Source: CAYSLZ01 sp964547295
GTDB taxonomy: Bacteria > Patescibacteriota > Microgenomatia > UBA12405 > JAHJSD01
Reading direction: 5' to 3'
Length of the DNA: 41,857 nt
Assembly (NCBI GenBank): GCA_964547295.1
Contig: CAZJMH010000001.1
Coordinates: forward strand, 1-41,857
In this document: one piece after another, positions 30,636 to 39,054 of the stretch
Layout of the letters: every line of letters starts with the position of its first letter
How positions within the stretch are numbered: the stretch's first letter is position 1
The notes under the pieces: generated by a model
What the model saw: the letters and a program-made list of their open reading frames with translations, nothing else
Told to the model about the DNA's origin: nothing
Database searches by the model: none
Position numbers and translations under genes: made by a program

Positions 30636-31028
30636 ATGGATACAGTTGCTGATTTATTAAGCCAAATTAAAAACGCCTATATGGCTCGAAATCAAGAGGT
30701 TATTACCCCTTGGTCTAAGTTTCGCCAGAGTTTATTGGAAATATTAGAAAAAGCTGGCTATATTGGAAAAGTTAAAATTAAAAAAGATGATAAAAAGAGA
30801 AAACAGCTTTTTATTAAACTTGTTTACGATGATCAAGGGCGGCCGATAGTTTCTCAAATAAAAAGGGTTTCCCGTCCCGGATGTCGTATTTATACAACGG
30901 CTGATAAAATACCGTTTGTTCTTAATGGTTTAGGGACGACGGTTATATCGACCTCGCAAGGTTTAATGACTGGAAGTGAGGCTAGAAAAAAGAATTTAGG
31001 TGGAGAAATTATTTGTCAATTATATTAA
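30636..31028 (+). CDS. rpsH: 30S ribosomal protein S8
   Basis: uS8 binds helix 21 of 16S rRNA and, in E. coli, represses the spc operon. From ATG 30636 the protein has 130 aa, the family norm, beginning MDTVADLLSQIKNAY and ending with GLMTGSEARKKNLGGEIIC. An in-frame TTG at 30624 lies within rpsN and is not needed. Confidence 0.96.
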   Translation: MDTVADLLSQIKNAYMARNQEVITPWSKFRQSLLEILEKAGYIGKVKIKKDDKKRKQLFIKLVYDDQGRPIVSQIKRVSRPGCRIYTTADKIPFVLNGLGTTVISTSQGLMTGSEARKKNLGGEIICQLY

Positions 31029-31032
31029 AAAG

Positions 31033-31596
31033 ATGTCAATAATCGGAAAACAACCAATAAAAATACCAGATTCAGTTACGGCTACCTTTAAAAAAAATAG
31101 CGTTGAGGTAAAGGGCCCAAAAGGTGTTTTGAGTTTATCAATTCCGGTAGGAATTAATCTTGACCAAAAGGACGGTCAAGTTGTAGTTAGTCGTAAAAAT
31201 GATACCAAGCGCTTAAAATCTATACATGGGACAATCAGAAATTTAATTCAAAATATGATTGTTGGGGTAACCGAGGGCTGGGTTAAAAAATTGGAGGTGG
31301 TAGGAACTGGTTATGGTGTTCAAAAACAAGACGATAATTTGGTTTTTAAGCTTGGTTATTCGCATCCAGTTGATTTTGAGGCGCCAAATGGTATTCAATT
31401 TGAAGTTGATAAAAATGTAGTTAGTGTTAAGGGGACAAATAAAGAATTGGTTGGTAACATTGCTGCCAAAATTCGCCGAATCAGTCCGCCTAATATTTAT
31501 CATGGAAAAGGAATCCGTTATCTTGATGAGCATATTAAACTGAAACCGGGCAAAGTTGCTAAAGTTGGCGGAGCCGGGGGAGGCATAGAGGGATAA
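31033..31596 (+). CDS. rplF: 50S ribosomal protein L6
   Basis: uL6 lies near the factor-binding site. From ATG 31033 (187 aa) the protein starts MSIIGKQPIKIPDSV and has the two repeated domains and the signature IRRISPPNIYHGKGIRY. An upstream in-frame start at 31000 would read out of rpsH and is rejected. rplR follows after 1 nt. Confidence 0.97.
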   Translation: MSIIGKQPIKIPDSVTATFKKNSVEVKGPKGVLSLSIPVGINLDQKDGQVVVSRKNDTKRLKSIHGTIRNLIQNMIVGVTEGWVKKLEVVGTGYGVQKQDDNLVFKLGYSHPVDFEAPNGIQFEVDKNVVSVKGTNKELVGNIAAKIRRISPPNIYHGKGIRYLDEHIKLKPGKVAKVGGAGGGIEG

Positions 31597-31597
31597 A

Positions 31598-31957
31598 ATG
31601 ATTAAAAAAACATCAAAAGAAAGAAGAAAAACTAGAATAAGGGGTAAAATCAAGACTAGTGGAAAAGGTAGGAAGTTGACTGTTTTTCGGTCTAACCAAT
31701 ATCTTTGGGCGCAAATCATTGATGTTCCTAGTGGTAAAACTTTAGTCGGCGCTAACGGTAAAAATTTGTTAAAATCAAGGCCTAAATTAGTTAATAAAAC
31801 AAAAACCGAGCGTGCTTTTGAATTAGGTAAAGAAATTGCTAAAAAAGCTCAAAAAAAAGAGATTAAAAGAGTAGTTTTTGACCGAGGCTCTTATCGGTAT
31901 CATGGACGAGTTAAGGCTTTGGCAGAGGGAGCAAGAGCAGGAGGACTACGATTATAG
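31598..31957 (+). CDS. rplR: 50S ribosomal protein L18
   Basis: uL18 attaches 5S rRNA. The 119-aa product contains LTVFRSNQYLWAQIID, RAFELGKEIAKKA and the ending FDRGSYRYHGRVKALAEGAR. The stop lies in a 10-bp tandem duplication (GATTATAGTT twice, about 31949-31968), and 33 nt separate it from rpsE. Confidence 0.96.
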   Translation: MIKKTSKERRKTRIRGKIKTSGKGRKLTVFRSNQYLWAQIIDVPSGKTLVGANGKNLLKSRPKLVNKTKTERAFELGKEIAKKAQKKEIKRVVFDRGSYRYHGRVKALAEGARAGGLRL

Positions 31958-31990
31958 TTGATTATAGTTTAAAATTAAAACTTTTAAAAA

Positions 31991-32491
31991 ATGCCAGATA
32001 AAAATAAAAAGACTAACCAGGAAGAAGAGCAAGACCGATTGATTCAATCAGTTATTAATATTAGTCGGACGTCTAAAAAGACAAAAGGAGGTAACCGGAT
32101 TGGTTTTACTGCATTAATGGTTGTTGGTGACGGTAAGGGCAGTCTTGGTTTGGGACTAGGAAAAGCAAAAGATGTTCGGACAGCAATTAATAAAGGTGTT
32201 CGTTTGGCTAAAAAAAAGATGGTTGAAGTTCCCCTCGAGGGAAAATCAATTCCATTTGCAATTGAACACAAGAAAAAAGCAACTAAAATTTTATTAAAGC
32301 CGGCTAAACAAGGCACAGGTTTGATTGCCGGCGGTCCAATTAGAGACATTGCAGATGCTGCTGGAATACAGGATTTAGTGGCGAAAGTTTTTGGGTCAAG
32401 AAATAAGTCTAATGTTGCTTATGCGGCTTGGGAAGGATTAAAGAAGATAAAAAGAGTTAGGGAAAAGCATCAATTTTTGTCTAAAAGTTAA
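31991..32491 (+). CDS. rpsE: 30S ribosomal protein S5
   Basis: uS5 affects fidelity and mRNA unwinding. The 166-aa product has the DSRBD-like N-domain with KTKGGNRIGFTALMVVGDGKG and the second domain with AGGPIRDIADAAGI. The ATG has no good Shine-Dalgarno sequence. rplO follows after 14 nt with no room for rpmD. Confidence 0.97.
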   Translation: MPDKNKKTNQEEEQDRLIQSVINISRTSKKTKGGNRIGFTALMVVGDGKGSLGLGLGKAKDVRTAINKGVRLAKKKMVEVPLEGKSIPFAIEHKKKATKILLKPAKQGTGLIAGGPIRDIADAAGIQDLVAKVFGSRNKSNVAYAAWEGLKKIKRVREKHQFLSKS

Positions 32492-32505
32492 AGGCTTAAA
32501 ATACA

Positions 32506-32955
32506 ATGATAAAATTACATAACTTACCGAAAATAACCGATAAAGAAAAAAAACGTCTTGGTAGAGGCTATGGCAGTGGCAAGGGCGGCCATACTACCAA
32601 TCGAGGAATGAAAGGAACAAAGGCCCGGTATAATGTCCCTTTAACCTTTGACGGAACTAAGATAAAAAAGGGTTGGTTAAAAAGGCTTCCTTTTTGGCCA
32701 GGTAAAGGTAGACAAAAAGGATCACCTTCAAAAATAGCAATAAATTTAGATTGTCTAGAAACTAATTTTAAGAACAAAGATCAAGTTAATTTAGAAACCT
32801 TAAAAAATAAAGGTCTTATTTCCAAGGGTGAACTTCGAAGGGGGGTCAAAATATTGGCAAGAGGAAAATTAACAAAAAAATTGGTAGTTCAATTGCCATC
32901 TTCGGCAGAAGCAAAAAGAAAAATTGAAGCGGCTGGCGGCAGGGTGACTAAATGA
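32506..32955 (+). CDS. rplO: 50S ribosomal protein L15
   Basis: uL15 is a late-assembly 50S protein. The 149-aa product has the Gly-rich N-terminus (GRGYGSGKGGHTTNRGMKG) and the C-terminal globular part ending AKRKIEAAGGRV. It directly follows rpsE, showing the L30 gap, and overlaps secY by 4 nt. Confidence 0.97.
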   Translation: MIKLHNLPKITDKEKKRLGRGYGSGKGGHTTNRGMKGTKARYNVPLTFDGTKIKKGWLKRLPFWPGKGRQKGSPSKIAINLDCLETNFKNKDQVNLETLKNKGLISKGELRRGVKILARGKLTKKLVVQLPSSAEAKRKIEAAGGRVTK

Positions 32956-34256
32956 AAAAATATTTAAAAAAAATTAAAATACTCGCTTCCGGTTTTAAAA
33001 TAGATATAATTAGAAAAAAAATTGTTTTTACTATAGCAATTTTTGTTATTTTTCGGCTTATTTCATACATTCCAGTTCCCGGAATTGACACTACACGCTT
33101 ACAAGAAATTTTTCGTGAAAATCAGTTTTTGTCTTTACTTGATATATTTTCCGGCGGAACTTTAGCTAATTTTTCGGTTGCTGCTTTGGGTTTAAGTCCG
33201 TTTATTACTGCCTCGGTAATGATACAGCTATTAACTATGGTTTGGCCAACACTTGAGGAATTAACTAAAGAAGGTGAATATGGTCAGACAAAAATTAACC
33301 TTTATACCCGCTTAGCAACAGTTCCTTTGGCAATTATCCAGGGCTTTGGCATGTATGCAATTTTACAAAACCAACAAATTATTGGTAGCTTGTCACCTTT
33401 ATTCTTAATTTCCATGGTGGTTACAATGCTGACTGGAACAATGATAATGGTTTTTATGTCCGATTTAATTAATGAATATGGTATTGGTAATGGAACGTCA
33501 ACCTTAATTTTTGCTGGAATTGTTTCCAGATATCCAATTAGTCTTTTACAGACATTTTCAATGGTTGACAGCCAAAGAATTTTTAATTTGATTATTTTTG
33601 GTATTTTAGGGTTATTACTAGTAGTAAGCATAGTAATGATTGAAGAAGCTGCTTTAAGGCTTCCAGTCCGCTATGCTCGCCAAGGACAGCGCGGCGGTGG
33701 CGGCGGTCAGCTTAGCTATTTACCAATAAAAATAAATACGGCTGGAGTAATGCCAATAATTTTTGCTCTGTCATTAGTTGTTTTACCGTCAATAGTTGGA
33801 CAAGCGCTAGCAGCTTTACCAGCTCAGTTAGGTATAGAGGCCGGTTTTATTATCAGCTTTAGTCTTTTCTTGGAAAAGCTTTTTCAGCCGGGAACAATTA
33901 GTTATAACATTATTTATTTTCTAATGGTTGTTGTTTTTACTTTTTTTTATACGACGGTAGTTTTTAAACCAGAAGATGTTGCTGAACAGTTGCGCAAAAG
34001 CGGTGGGTTTATTCCTGGAATTAGGCCGGGAAAAGCAACAGAGGAACGCCTCCGCTGGTATTTATATCGGGTTACTGCTCTTGGGGCAATATTTTTAGGA
34101 ACAGTTGCTGTTTTGCCATCAATTGTTCAAGGTATAACCGGTATTTCAGCTTTGACTTTAGGCGGAACCGGAATTTTAATTGTTATTTCAGTTGTTTTGG
34201 AATTATCACGTTCGATTGAAAATTTAGTCCAAACCTATGAGTATGAAACCTTTTAG
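32952..34256 (+). CDS. secY: Protein translocase subunit SecY
   Basis: The channel subunit of the Sec translocon. The 434-aa protein has ten predicted membrane segments, beginning with IVFTIAIFVIFRLISYIPVPG, the SGGTLANFSVAALGLSPFITASV region (plug and TM2), NEYGIGNGTSTLIF, and the cytoplasmic loop KSGGFIPGIRPGKATEERL. Its place between rplO and adk is the ancestral one. It overlaps adk by up to 20 nt. Confidence 0.97.
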   Translation: MKKYLKKIKILASGFKIDIIRKKIVFTIAIFVIFRLISYIPVPGIDTTRLQEIFRENQFLSLLDIFSGGTLANFSVAALGLSPFITASVMIQLLTMVWPTLEELTKEGEYGQTKINLYTRLATVPLAIIQGFGMYAILQNQQIIGSLSPLFLISMVVTMLTGTMIMVFMSDLINEYGIGNGTSTLIFAGIVSRYPISLLQTFSMVDSQRIFNLIIFGILGLLLVVSIVMIEEAALRLPVRYARQGQRGGGGGQLSYLPIKINTAGVMPIIFALSLVVLPSIVGQALAALPAQLGIEAGFIISFSLFLEKLFQPGTISYNIIYFLMVVVFTFFYTTVVFKPEDVAEQLRKSGGFIPGIRPGKATEERLRWYLYRVTALGAIFLGTVAVLPSIVQGITGISALTLGGTGILIVISVVLELSRSIENLVQTYEYETF

Positions 34257-34839
34257 AGCTACTGTTTTAGGCCCGTCAGGCGGCGGTAAGGGAACCCAGG
34301 CCAAATTATTAGAAGAAAAATATGGCTGGAAGCATATTTCAGTTGGTAGTTTGTTCCGCGAGCATATTGAAGACGAAACAGAGATTGGGCAAGAGGCGAA
34401 ACAATACGTTGAAAAAGGAGATTGGGTGCCGACACCACTTGTATTAAAGATGATAAAGCCGGTATTAAAAAATTTATTAGAAACAGGTTTTATTTTAGAT
34501 GGTTTTCCTCGTTTACCTGACCAGCCAAAGCTTTTAGATGAATTTTTGGAAAAAAATGGGGCTGAGTTGGATTTAGCGGTTCATATTGATATTCGCCCGG
34601 AAGTAATTATGGCTCGCCGGCAGAAAGCATGGAAAAAAGGAAAAAGTTTTTATGATCAAAAGCGAAAAGACGAGACATTGCAAGCAATAAAGTCGCGAAT
34701 AGATGAATATCTAAAAACTATTCCGCCGATTTTAAACTATTACCACAAGAAAGGGATTCTTTTTCGTGTTGATGGAGAGCGGCCAATTAGTTTGATTCAC
34801 CAAGATATTGTTAAAGAGATAGAGAAAATTCATGAATAA
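34237..34839 (+). CDS. adk: Adenylate kinase, short-LID form
   Basis: Interconverts ATP + AMP and 2 ADP. The 200-aa protein has the P-loop GPSGGGKGTQ (usual GxPGxGKGTQ), DGFPR for AMP binding, and the RIDEY arginine region. The LID domain is reduced to a short basic loop (around RRQKAWKKGKSFYDQKRK), with no zinc-binding Cys. Start ATG 34237 or 34243, both within the end of secY. Overlaps map by 8 nt. Confidence 0.94.
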   Translation: MSMKPFRATVLGPSGGGKGTQAKLLEEKYGWKHISVGSLFREHIEDETEIGQEAKQYVEKGDWVPTPLVLKMIKPVLKNLLETGFILDGFPRLPDQPKLLDEFLEKNGAELDLAVHIDIRPEVIMARRQKAWKKGKSFYDQKRKDETLQAIKSRIDEYLKTIPPILNYYHKKGILFRVDGERPISLIHQDIVKEIEKIHE

Positions 34840-35596
34840 AAATTTTTTTGAGGCTGGTCAGAAGTTAGCCTGTGTATTTGCCAAAACCTTAAATGAAGTT
34901 AAGCCTGGAGTCAAATTAGCTGATATTGAAAAAAAAGCAGTTTCTTTTATCCATCAAGAAGGTGGCAAGCCTGGTTTTAAAATGGTTGAGAATTATAATT
35001 GGGCTACTTGCATCAACCTTAATCAGGGTGTTGTTCATGGTATACCTGATGAAAAAAAAATTTCTCACGGCGATGTAGTTAGTTTGGATATTGGCCTGTA
35101 TTACAATGGTTGGCATGCGGATATGGCCTATACCAAATTAGTTAAAAGTGGAGGGTTAAAAGTTAAAAGTGAAAATAAAAATAAAGAATTTCTAGAAGCA
35201 GGTGAAAATGCCTTGGAAGAGGCAATAAAGCAGGTTAAGCCAGGTAATCGTGTTGGCCATATATCGAGAAAAATCGAAAAAATAATAAAGCGACAAGGTT
35301 ATGATATTTTTCATCGCTTGACTGGTCATGGAATCGGCAAAGAACTACATCAAGCACCGTATATTCCAGGTGAATTAAATCAGCCGATAAAAAAAACACC
35401 TTTACTTAAGCCTGGAATGGGTTTGGCGATAGAAGTTATTTATACATATGGTAAAGGGGAGTTAAAAACAGCCAGGGACGGCTGGACATTAGTAACCAGG
35501 GATGGTAAAATATCAGCATTGTTTGAGAAGACTGTTTTAGTCACTAATAATAGTGCAAAAATAATTACCCCCTACTTGTTTTCAGGGGGGAATTAA
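34832..35596 (+). CDS. map: Methionine aminopeptidase type I
   Basis: Removes the initiator Met from nascent proteins. The 254-aa enzyme has the metal ligands in SLDIGLYYNGWHADMAYT (two Asp), LTGHGIGKELHQAP (His), LAIEVIYT (Glu) and ALFEKTVLVT (Glu), and HGIPDE before them. A Lys/Ser/Asn-rich loop (VKSGGLKVKSENKN) after DMAYT is longer than in relatives and is encoded by a heptamer array. Confidence 0.96.
   Translation: MNKNFFEAGQKLACVFAKTLNEVKPGVKLADIEKKAVSFIHQEGGKPGFKMVENYNWATCINLNQGVVHGIPDEKKISHGDVVSLDIGLYYNGWHADMAYTKLVKSGGLKVKSENKNKEFLEAGENALEEAIKQVKPGNRVGHISRKIEKIIKRQGYDIFHRLTGHGIGKELHQAPYIPGELNQPIKKTPLLKPGMGLAIEVIYTYGKGELKTARDGWTLVTRDGKISALFEKTVLVTNNSAKIITPYLFSGGN
35142..35183. repeat. 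Heptamer array H inside map (6 units)
   Basis: Six words in strict phase within the map reading frame: TTAAAAG, TGGAGGG, TTAAAAG, TTAAAAG, TGAAAAT, AAAAATA. The array encodes the extra surface loop of the enzyme. With 42 nt (14 codons) it keeps the frame. Confidence 0.65.
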
Positions 35597-35616
35597 ATGT
35601 CTCAAAATAATAGTTT

Positions 35617-35832
35617 ATGGCAGAAGAAAAAAAACAAATTGAAGGGGTAGTAACGGAAGCATTACCCGACACTAAGTTTAGAGTTCAGCTTAAAGAAGAC
35701 GAACAAGAAGTTATTGCTTATTTATCCGGTAAAATGAGAATAAACTACATTCGAATTGTTCCCGGAGATGAAGTTGTAGTAGAAATGGGTCCTTATGACA
35801 AGGACCGAGGAAGGATAGTATATAGATTATGA
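35617..35832 (+). CDS. infA: Translation initiation factor IF-1
   Basis: An OB-fold protein that blocks the A site during initiation. The 71-aa product matches the family: GVVTEALPDTKFRVQL, AYLSGKMRINYIRIVPGD, and ends DRGRIVYRL. The stop overlaps the rpmJ start (ATGA). Confidence 0.97.
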   Translation: MAEEKKQIEGVVTEALPDTKFRVQLKEDEQEVIAYLSGKMRINYIRIVPGDEVVVEMGPYDKDRGRIVYRL

Positions 35833-35942
35833 AAGTAAGAGTAAGTATAAAAAAACTATGTCCGAAATGTAAAATTGTTTACCGTCGAGGTAAAAAGTTT
35901 GTTATTTGTGAAAATCCCAAACATAAGCAGAGACAAAAATGA
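35829..35942 (+). CDS. rpmJ: 50S ribosomal protein L36, zinc form
   Basis: A 37-aa ribosomal protein beginning MKVRVSIKKLCPKCKIV and ending with CENPKHKQRQK; three Cys and a His bind zinc as usual. It is too short for default ORF cut-offs but is unmistakable and overlaps both infA (35829-35832) and rpsM (35939-35942) by 4 nt. Confidence 0.97.
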   Translation: MKVRVSIKKLCPKCKIVYRRGKKFVICENPKHKQRQK

Positions 35943-36352
35943 AAATAATCGGTGTAAATATACCAGATGAAGAAAGAGCTGAAATAGGTTTAACTTCAAT
36001 TTATGGAATTGGCAGAAGCAATGTTCAGGAACTACTTGATGAAGCAGAAATAAATCCTGATAAAAGGGTTAAATCATTAACTAAAGAAGAAGTAAGTCGT
36101 ATAATTAAGGCCTTGGAAACCTTTAAGGTTGAAGGGGATCTTAAAAAAGAAGTTAAAGATAATATTAGCCGCCTTAAAGATATTAGAAGCTATCGGGGAA
36201 TAAGACATATAGTTGGTTTGCCGGCTCGTGGTCAACGGACAAAGACGAACGCACGAACTGTTAAAGGGCCGTCGAAAACTGTTGGTGCCTTAAAAAAGGA
36301 AGATTGGGCGAAAATAGAACAGCAGCAGCGAAAAGCAGGAGGCGAAGAATAA
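35939..36352 (+). CDS. rpsM: 30S ribosomal protein S13
   Basis: uS13 contacts the P-site tRNA and bridges the subunits. The 137-aa product has the H2TH domain (SIYGIGRSNVQELL) and the C-terminal signature RGIRHIVGLPARGQRTKTNA. It is slightly longer than usual because of a Lys/Glu-rich middle part. rpsK starts 1 nt after the stop. Confidence 0.97.
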   Translation: MKIIGVNIPDEERAEIGLTSIYGIGRSNVQELLDEAEINPDKRVKSLTKEEVSRIIKALETFKVEGDLKKEVKDNISRLKDIRSYRGIRHIVGLPARGQRTKTNARTVKGPSKTVGALKKEDWAKIEQQQRKAGGEE

Positions 36353-36353
36353 A

Positions 36354-36713
36354 ATGGTTGAAAAAACGACTTTAGGAAAACTGTATGTCCATGCTACTTT
36401 TAATAACACTTTAGCAACAATCACCAATCAAAGCGGGGAAGTTGTTGATTGGACTTCATGCGGCCGGATGGGGTTTAAAGGAACCAGAAAATCGACTCCA
36501 TATGCAGCAACGTCAACAATTCAGGATGCAATTGGAAGATTAACTAAATCTGGAATTAAAAAATTACAAGTTTATATTAAAGGTCCAGGGCCAGGCCGGG
36601 ATGCGGCTTTAAGGGTTTTACGGGCAACACCTCAAATTCAGGTAACTATGTTATCTGATGTTACCCCACTGCCTCATAATGGCCCTCGCCCGCCTAAACA
36701 AAAAAGAGGATGA
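36354..36713 (+). CDS. rpsK: 30S ribosomal protein S11
   Basis: uS11 lines the platform near the Shine-Dalgarno helix. The 119-aa product has ATFNNTLATITNQSGEV, KGTRKSTPYAA, the signature YIKGPGPGRDAALRVL and the ending PLPHNGPRPPKQKR, with Pro where Cys is frequent. It overlaps rpsD by 4 nt. Confidence 0.97.
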   Translation: MVEKTTLGKLYVHATFNNTLATITNQSGEVVDWTSCGRMGFKGTRKSTPYAATSTIQDAIGRLTKSGIKKLQVYIKGPGPGRDAALRVLRATPQIQVTMLSDVTPLPHNGPRPPKQKRG

Positions 36714-37324
36714 AATTAGATAAAAAATGTCGTCATTGTCGGCGTGAAGGAGAGAAATTATTCTTAAAAGGAACAAGGTGTTTCTCACCTAAATGCCCTA
36801 TTGACCAGAAAGGTGCAGTGCCTCCTGGAGACCATGGGATGACTTATAAACGGCGACCATCAGAGTTTGGCCTTCAGCTTAGGGAAAAGCAGAAGATGAA
36901 AACAATGTTTGGCTTAGGTGAAAAACAATTTAAAAAATATTTAGAAAAAGCCCAAGAAAAAGAAAAAAATACTGGAGAAGAATTAATTAGGTTAATTGAA
37001 ACTCGTCTTGATAATACCCTCTACCGATCAGGATTAGTTCCTTCACGGTCAACGTCAAGGCAGTTAATTTCTCATGGCCATATTCTGGTTAATGATAAGA
37101 AAATTACTTTTCCTTCTTATCAAGTTCAGGTTGGTGATGAGATTAGGTTAAATGAAAAAGCACAAAAAATGAATAAGATTGAAGAGTGGCTTAAACGGAA
37201 AGAAAAACCGGCTGGATGGTTGCAAAAAAAAGGATTTATTGCTAAAGTCAAAAAGCAACCGGAGAGAGATGAAATGGTAACAGATATTGATGAATCATTA
37301 ATTATTGAGTTTTATTCAAGATAA
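36710..37324 (+). CDS. rpsD: 30S ribosomal protein S4, zinc form
   Basis: uS4 starts 30S assembly. The 204-aa product has an N-terminal zinc site (C7, C10, C24, C29), YKRRPSEFGLQLREKQK, and an S4 RNA-binding domain (SRSTSRQLISHGHILVND). It precedes rpoA as in the alpha operon of most bacteria, where S4 is the repressor in E. coli. Confidence 0.97.
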   Translation: MKLDKKCRHCRREGEKLFLKGTRCFSPKCPIDQKGAVPPGDHGMTYKRRPSEFGLQLREKQKMKTMFGLGEKQFKKYLEKAQEKEKNTGEELIRLIETRLDNTLYRSGLVPSRSTSRQLISHGHILVNDKKITFPSYQVQVGDEIRLNEKAQKMNKIEEWLKRKEKPAGWLQKKGFIAKVKKQPERDEMVTDIDESLIIEFYSR

Positions 37325-37352
37325 TCGAGTCTGACTCGACTATAAAAGGAGG
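37325..37352 (+). promoter_or_regulatory. Hairpin and strong Shine-Dalgarno upstream of rpoA
   Basis: TCGAGTC-T-GACTCGA (37325-37339), a 7-bp inverted repeat, lies directly after the rpsD stop, followed by AAGGAGG (37346-37352) 5 nt before the rpoA ATG. The small stem could stall or process the transcript, or be a site for feedback. rpoA thus initiates independently rather than by overlap. Confidence 0.5.
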
Positions 37353-37357
37353 CAAAA

Positions 37358-38272
37358 ATGATAGATGAAATCAGATTTTCATTAGAAACAGAAAAGGAGA
37401 AGGGAAACATAGGGAGATATACTATTTCTCCATTACCAGGTGGTTTTGGCCATACTGTTGGACATAGTTTAAGGCGAACTTTACTAGGCGAATTTCCAGG
37501 AGCGGCAGCAACTAGTGTTAAAGTTAAAGGAGCCAGCCATATATTTTCTACTTTATCTGGGGTTAAAGAGGATTTAGTGGAAATTATTCTTAATGTCAAG
37601 CAAATTAGATTTAGTTATGACGGTGAAGAACCGGTTAAACTTAAATTATCAAAAAAGGGTTCGGGAAAAGTTACTGCTGGTGATATAGCCTTACAGCCGA
37701 AGGTTGAAATAGCCAATCCAGATTTAGTAATTGCCACCTTATCAGATTCTAAATCAACATTGGAAATGGAAATAACCGTCAGCACTGGAGTTGGATATGA
37801 ACCAGCTGAAGAACATGATATTGATAAACGCGGTGTTATTGCTGTTGATTCTATATTTACACCGATCAAAAGTGTTGATTATCAAGTTAGCCAAACCAGG
37901 CGAGGCAAAAAATCTAATCTTGACCAGATAGAAATAGAAATTGAGACTGACGGATCAATAGAACCAAAAATTGCTTTTGAAAAAGCTGCACAAATTATAG
38001 TTGAGGTTTTTAGCCAAATTATTGAACCAAAAGGGGAGAAAAAGAAAGACAAAAAGAGGAAAACTAACAAAAATTATGATTTGATGATTGAAGAAATTGA
38101 AGAAATTCCTTTGAGATTGTCTAACGCCTTGAAAAAAGATGGTTATAAAACTGTCAGTGATTTGTCTGAAGCAACACCGGAGCAAATAAATAATGTTAGA
38201 AATGTTGGCGATAAATCCTTACAGCTGTTGAGAGAAGTTATGGAGGAGATGGGAGTAGAGTTTAAAAGTTAA
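37358..38272 (+). CDS. rpoA: RNA polymerase alpha subunit
   Basis: Assembles RNA polymerase and touches activators and UP elements. The 304-aa protein has the N-terminal dimerisation domain (ISPLPGGFGHTVGHSLRRTLLGEFPG) and, after a Lys-rich linker (KKKDKKRKTNKN), a C-terminal domain with helix-hairpin-helix (NNVRNVGDKSLQLLREVM). Both domains are present, slightly short against 329 in E. coli. Confidence 0.97.
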   Translation: MIDEIRFSLETEKEKGNIGRYTISPLPGGFGHTVGHSLRRTLLGEFPGAAATSVKVKGASHIFSTLSGVKEDLVEIILNVKQIRFSYDGEEPVKLKLSKKGSGKVTAGDIALQPKVEIANPDLVIATLSDSKSTLEMEITVSTGVGYEPAEEHDIDKRGVIAVDSIFTPIKSVDYQVSQTRRGKKSNLDQIEIEIETDGSIEPKIAFEKAAQIIVEVFSQIIEPKGEKKKDKKRKTNKNYDLMIEEIEEIPLRLSNALKKDGYKTVSDLSEATPEQINNVRNVGDKSLQLLREVMEEMGVEFKS

Positions 38273-38284
38273 GTCAAGACGATA

Positions 38285-38641
38285 ATGAGGCACAGGAAAA
38301 AAGGAAAAAAACTTGGTCGAGATACAGCGAAAAGAAAGTCGCTTTATAACAATCTGGCGAGAAGTTTTTTTCTTAATCAGGGAAAAATAAAAACTACTCT
38401 TCCTAAAGCAAAGGCAGTTCAACCGAAAATTGAGAAAATGATTTCTCGAGCTAAAAGAGCTGATCTGGCTTCTCGCCGGTGGCTATACCGTTTTTTTCAA
38501 GATCAAAAGTTAGTTAACCAAATAGTTGATAATTTTGTTAAAAATTTAAAGACAAGACCTGGCGGGTATACCAGAATAATTAAATTAAAAAAGCGGCGTG
38601 GAGATGATGCTACTGTTGCTAGTTTAGAATTAATTGAATGA
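38285..38641 (+). CDS. rplQ: 50S ribosomal protein L17
   Basis: bL17 is near the tunnel exit. The 118-aa product begins MRHRKKGKKLGRDTAKRK and includes GGYTRIIKLKKRRGDDA, the family signature. It overlaps rplM by 4 nt. Confidence 0.97.
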   Translation: MRHRKKGKKLGRDTAKRKSLYNNLARSFFLNQGKIKTTLPKAKAVQPKIEKMISRAKRADLASRRWLYRFFQDQKLVNQIVDNFVKNLKTRPGGYTRIIKLKKRRGDDATVASLELIE

Positions 38642-39054
38642 AAACAACCCAATTAAAAAAAGAAGAAATCAAGAGAGATTGGCATGAAATGGATTTGTCC
38701 GGTCAAATATTAGGACGAGCTGCTAGTCAAGTAGCAAAATTATTGATTGGAAAGCATAAACCGGATTATACCCCTCATCTAGATTGTGGCGATTACGTTG
38801 TTGTAATTAATTCTGCTGATGTTAGGGTCAGTGGTAAAAAAAAGGAAAATAAAACCTACTATCGTCATACTGGTTATATGGGGGGATTAAAAGAAACAAC
38901 TTTTGATGAGCTAATTGAGAAGAAACCAAATTTGGTCATTAAATTGGCAGTTAAAAATATGCTTCCTAAAAACAAATTACGAAAGCAAAGATTAAAAAGA
39001 TTAAAAATTTTTAAAAGTGAGGAACATCCCTATGGCGACAAATTCAAAAAATAA
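38638..39054 (+). CDS. rplM: 50S ribosomal protein L13
   Basis: uL13 is an early-assembly 50S protein. The 138-aa product has ILGRAASQVAKLLIGKHK, GDYVVVINSADVRVSG, YRHTGYMGGLKE and AVKNMLPKNKLRKQRLKRL. The rpsI Shine-Dalgarno sequence and start lie inside its end. Confidence 0.97.
   Translation: MKTTQLKKEEIKRDWHEMDLSGQILGRAASQVAKLLIGKHKPDYTPHLDCGDYVVVINSADVRVSGKKKENKTYYRHTGYMGGLKETTFDELIEKKPNLVIKLAVKNMLPKNKLRKQRLKRLKIFKSEEHPYGDKFKK

Noticed and set aside
31000..31032. Longer L6 start and likewise TTG 30624 for S8
   Set aside because: Both would read from the previous gene; the ATGs at 31033 and 30636 give family-length proteins.
31949..31985. Additional heptamer array between rplR and rpsE
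   Set aside because: A tandem 10-bp duplication is seen, but no consistent 7-bp period; left out of the heptamer set.
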